Shown one piece after another: positions 63,556 to 64,000 of a DNA stretch of 64,000 nucleotides (the first letter of the stretch is position 1; each line of letters starts with the position of its first letter). The stretch is from Stygibacter sp964604155 (GTDB taxonomy: Bacteria; Cloacimonadota; Cloacimonadia; Cloacimonadales; TCS61): NCBI GenBank assembly GCA_964604155.1, contig CAZRXY010000101.1, positions 51,836 to 115,835 of the forward strand, in the 5' to 3' direction. Below the pieces are notes generated by a model. The model did no database searches. It saw nothing but the letters and a program-made list of their open reading frames with translations, and had not been told where the DNA came from. The position numbers and the translations under genes are program-made.

Positions 63556-63846
63556 TATTGCGAAGCATCATTTTCACGATTTCAAAGAAATTACCAAGTC
63601 CCGAATCCCCAGTCCAAATAATTTCAGGAACCTATGAATTGCGGTTCTTACTTTATTATGATAACTGTTATTATATGATACATAATAAATTAGGCTACTC
63701 AAATCAATTGTTACCATAATGCTACCGGCTATTTGCCTGATTTGTAGTTGTTTAAGTAGAATTGGTAACATTTTTTAACGTTTTGAGATATGCATACTCA
63801 TTAATTTTATTTTTTTTATCAGTCGTCACCTTCGCAACGGTTGACT

Positions 63847-63875
63847 TTGACAACAATCTTTATCTCACATAATAT
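63847..63875 (+). promoter_or_regulatory. Sigma-70-type promoter reading out of the window
   Basis: TTGACA (63847-63852), a 17-base spacer and TATAAT-like TAATAT (63870-63875) make the best promoter match in the window. Transcription would start near 63882 and run into the purine-rich tract toward a gene beyond the window. Confidence 0.58.
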
Positions 63876-63926
63876 TAATCACTTAACAATACCAAAATTT
63901 AAAAACCAGGGGGATGCCTGATAATC

Positions 63927-64000
63927 GAAGGTTTGAAGGTTAGAGGGTTTGAGGGTTAGAGGAGTAGAAGAGGAGAAGAGGGGATGGGGAGAAGAGGAGA
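63927..64000. repeat. Purine-rich low-complexity repeat at the window end
   Basis: Degenerate tandem units of about 7-8 bases (GAAGGTT, GAGGGTTT, GTTAGAGG) pass into GAAGAGG units. The tract is cut by the window edge. It resembles the purine strand of the tract at 37498-37544. Confidence 0.6.

Larger units (their letters stand above)
63556..64000. other. 445-base tail without a gene
   Basis: No convincing gene is seen. It holds a GTTACCA/TGGTAAC inverted repeat about 45 bases apart, a good plus-strand promoter at 63847-63875, and a purine-rich low-complexity stretch from 63927 to the window end built on GAAGGTTTGAAGGTTAGAGG-like and GAAGAGG-like units. A 65-codon minus frame at 63574-63771 lacks a ribosome site and a recognisable product. 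Confidence 0.6.

Noticed and set aside
63574..63771. 65-codon minus-strand frame in the tail
   Set aside because: No ribosome site is present, the composition resembles AT-rich non-coding DNA, and no motif is seen.

Overview
The window is a gene-dense bacterial chromosome segment of moderate GC, with no rRNA, tRNA, CRISPR array, phage or insertion sequence that I can recognise. Three traits point to a diderm, probably anaerobic lineage such as Candidatus Cloacimonadota (WWE1) or a relative: many secreted proteins ending in a FlgD-like/type IX-like C-terminal sorting domain with the motif NYPNPFNPET, gingipain-type (C25) peptidases, and a pgsB-pgsC-pgsW poly-gamma-glutamate locus. The lineage is an inference from gene content, not a measured placement.

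Layout. (1) 1-11982, minus strand: a type IV pilus operon read pilA, pilT, three prepilin-like genes (one unusually large), pilM, pilN, pilO, a pilP-like gene, a short pilQ secretin, an invasin-like Ig-repeat lipoprotein, and the start of pilB cut by the window edge. A sigma-54-like -24/-12 element lies before pilA. (2) 12219-20117: a C25 peptidase, the two-subunit glycine decarboxylase P-protein (gcvPA/gcvPB), and a divergent LruC-type lipoprotein. (3) 20187-35380, minus strand: a run of ten genes. An LVIVD-repeat lipoprotein, a repeat surface protein, an M14 carboxypeptidase and a C25-like protein without its catalytic His come first. pgsB, pgsC, pgsW, an exported unknown, a predicted outer-membrane beta-barrel and an N-formylglutamate-amidohydrolase-like enzyme follow. 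(4) lepA at 35467-37284, then about 520 bases without a gene.

(5) 37806-63555: a two-armed beta-glucan (laminarin-type) utilisation locus around a GntR/LacI-type regulator at 54780. The minus arm encodes a GH16 lipoprotein, a GPH sugar symporter with an inserted periplasmic domain, GH30 and GH17 enzymes, a 1467-residue CBM/cadherin-like/dockerin surface protein and, after a terminator hairpin, a GH94/GH149/GH161-type phosphorylase and a GH3 beta-glucosidase. The plus arm encodes a glycoside hydrolase fused to a predicted outer-membrane barrel, a small lipoprotein and two GH16 proteins with sorting tails. A 12-base perfect palindrome, within 16 identical bases, stands in front of both arms and a near copy precedes the regulator, so one regulator probably controls the whole locus. 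The proposed flow is extracellular cleavage by GH16/GH17/GH30, uptake by the symporter, and cytoplasmic phosphorolysis and hydrolysis.

The most unusual items are the hydrolase-barrel fusion (56175), the symporter with the inserted domain (50308), the poly-gamma-glutamate operon carrying its own barrel and hydrolase-like gene, and a nested RNA-like fold at 55912-56016.
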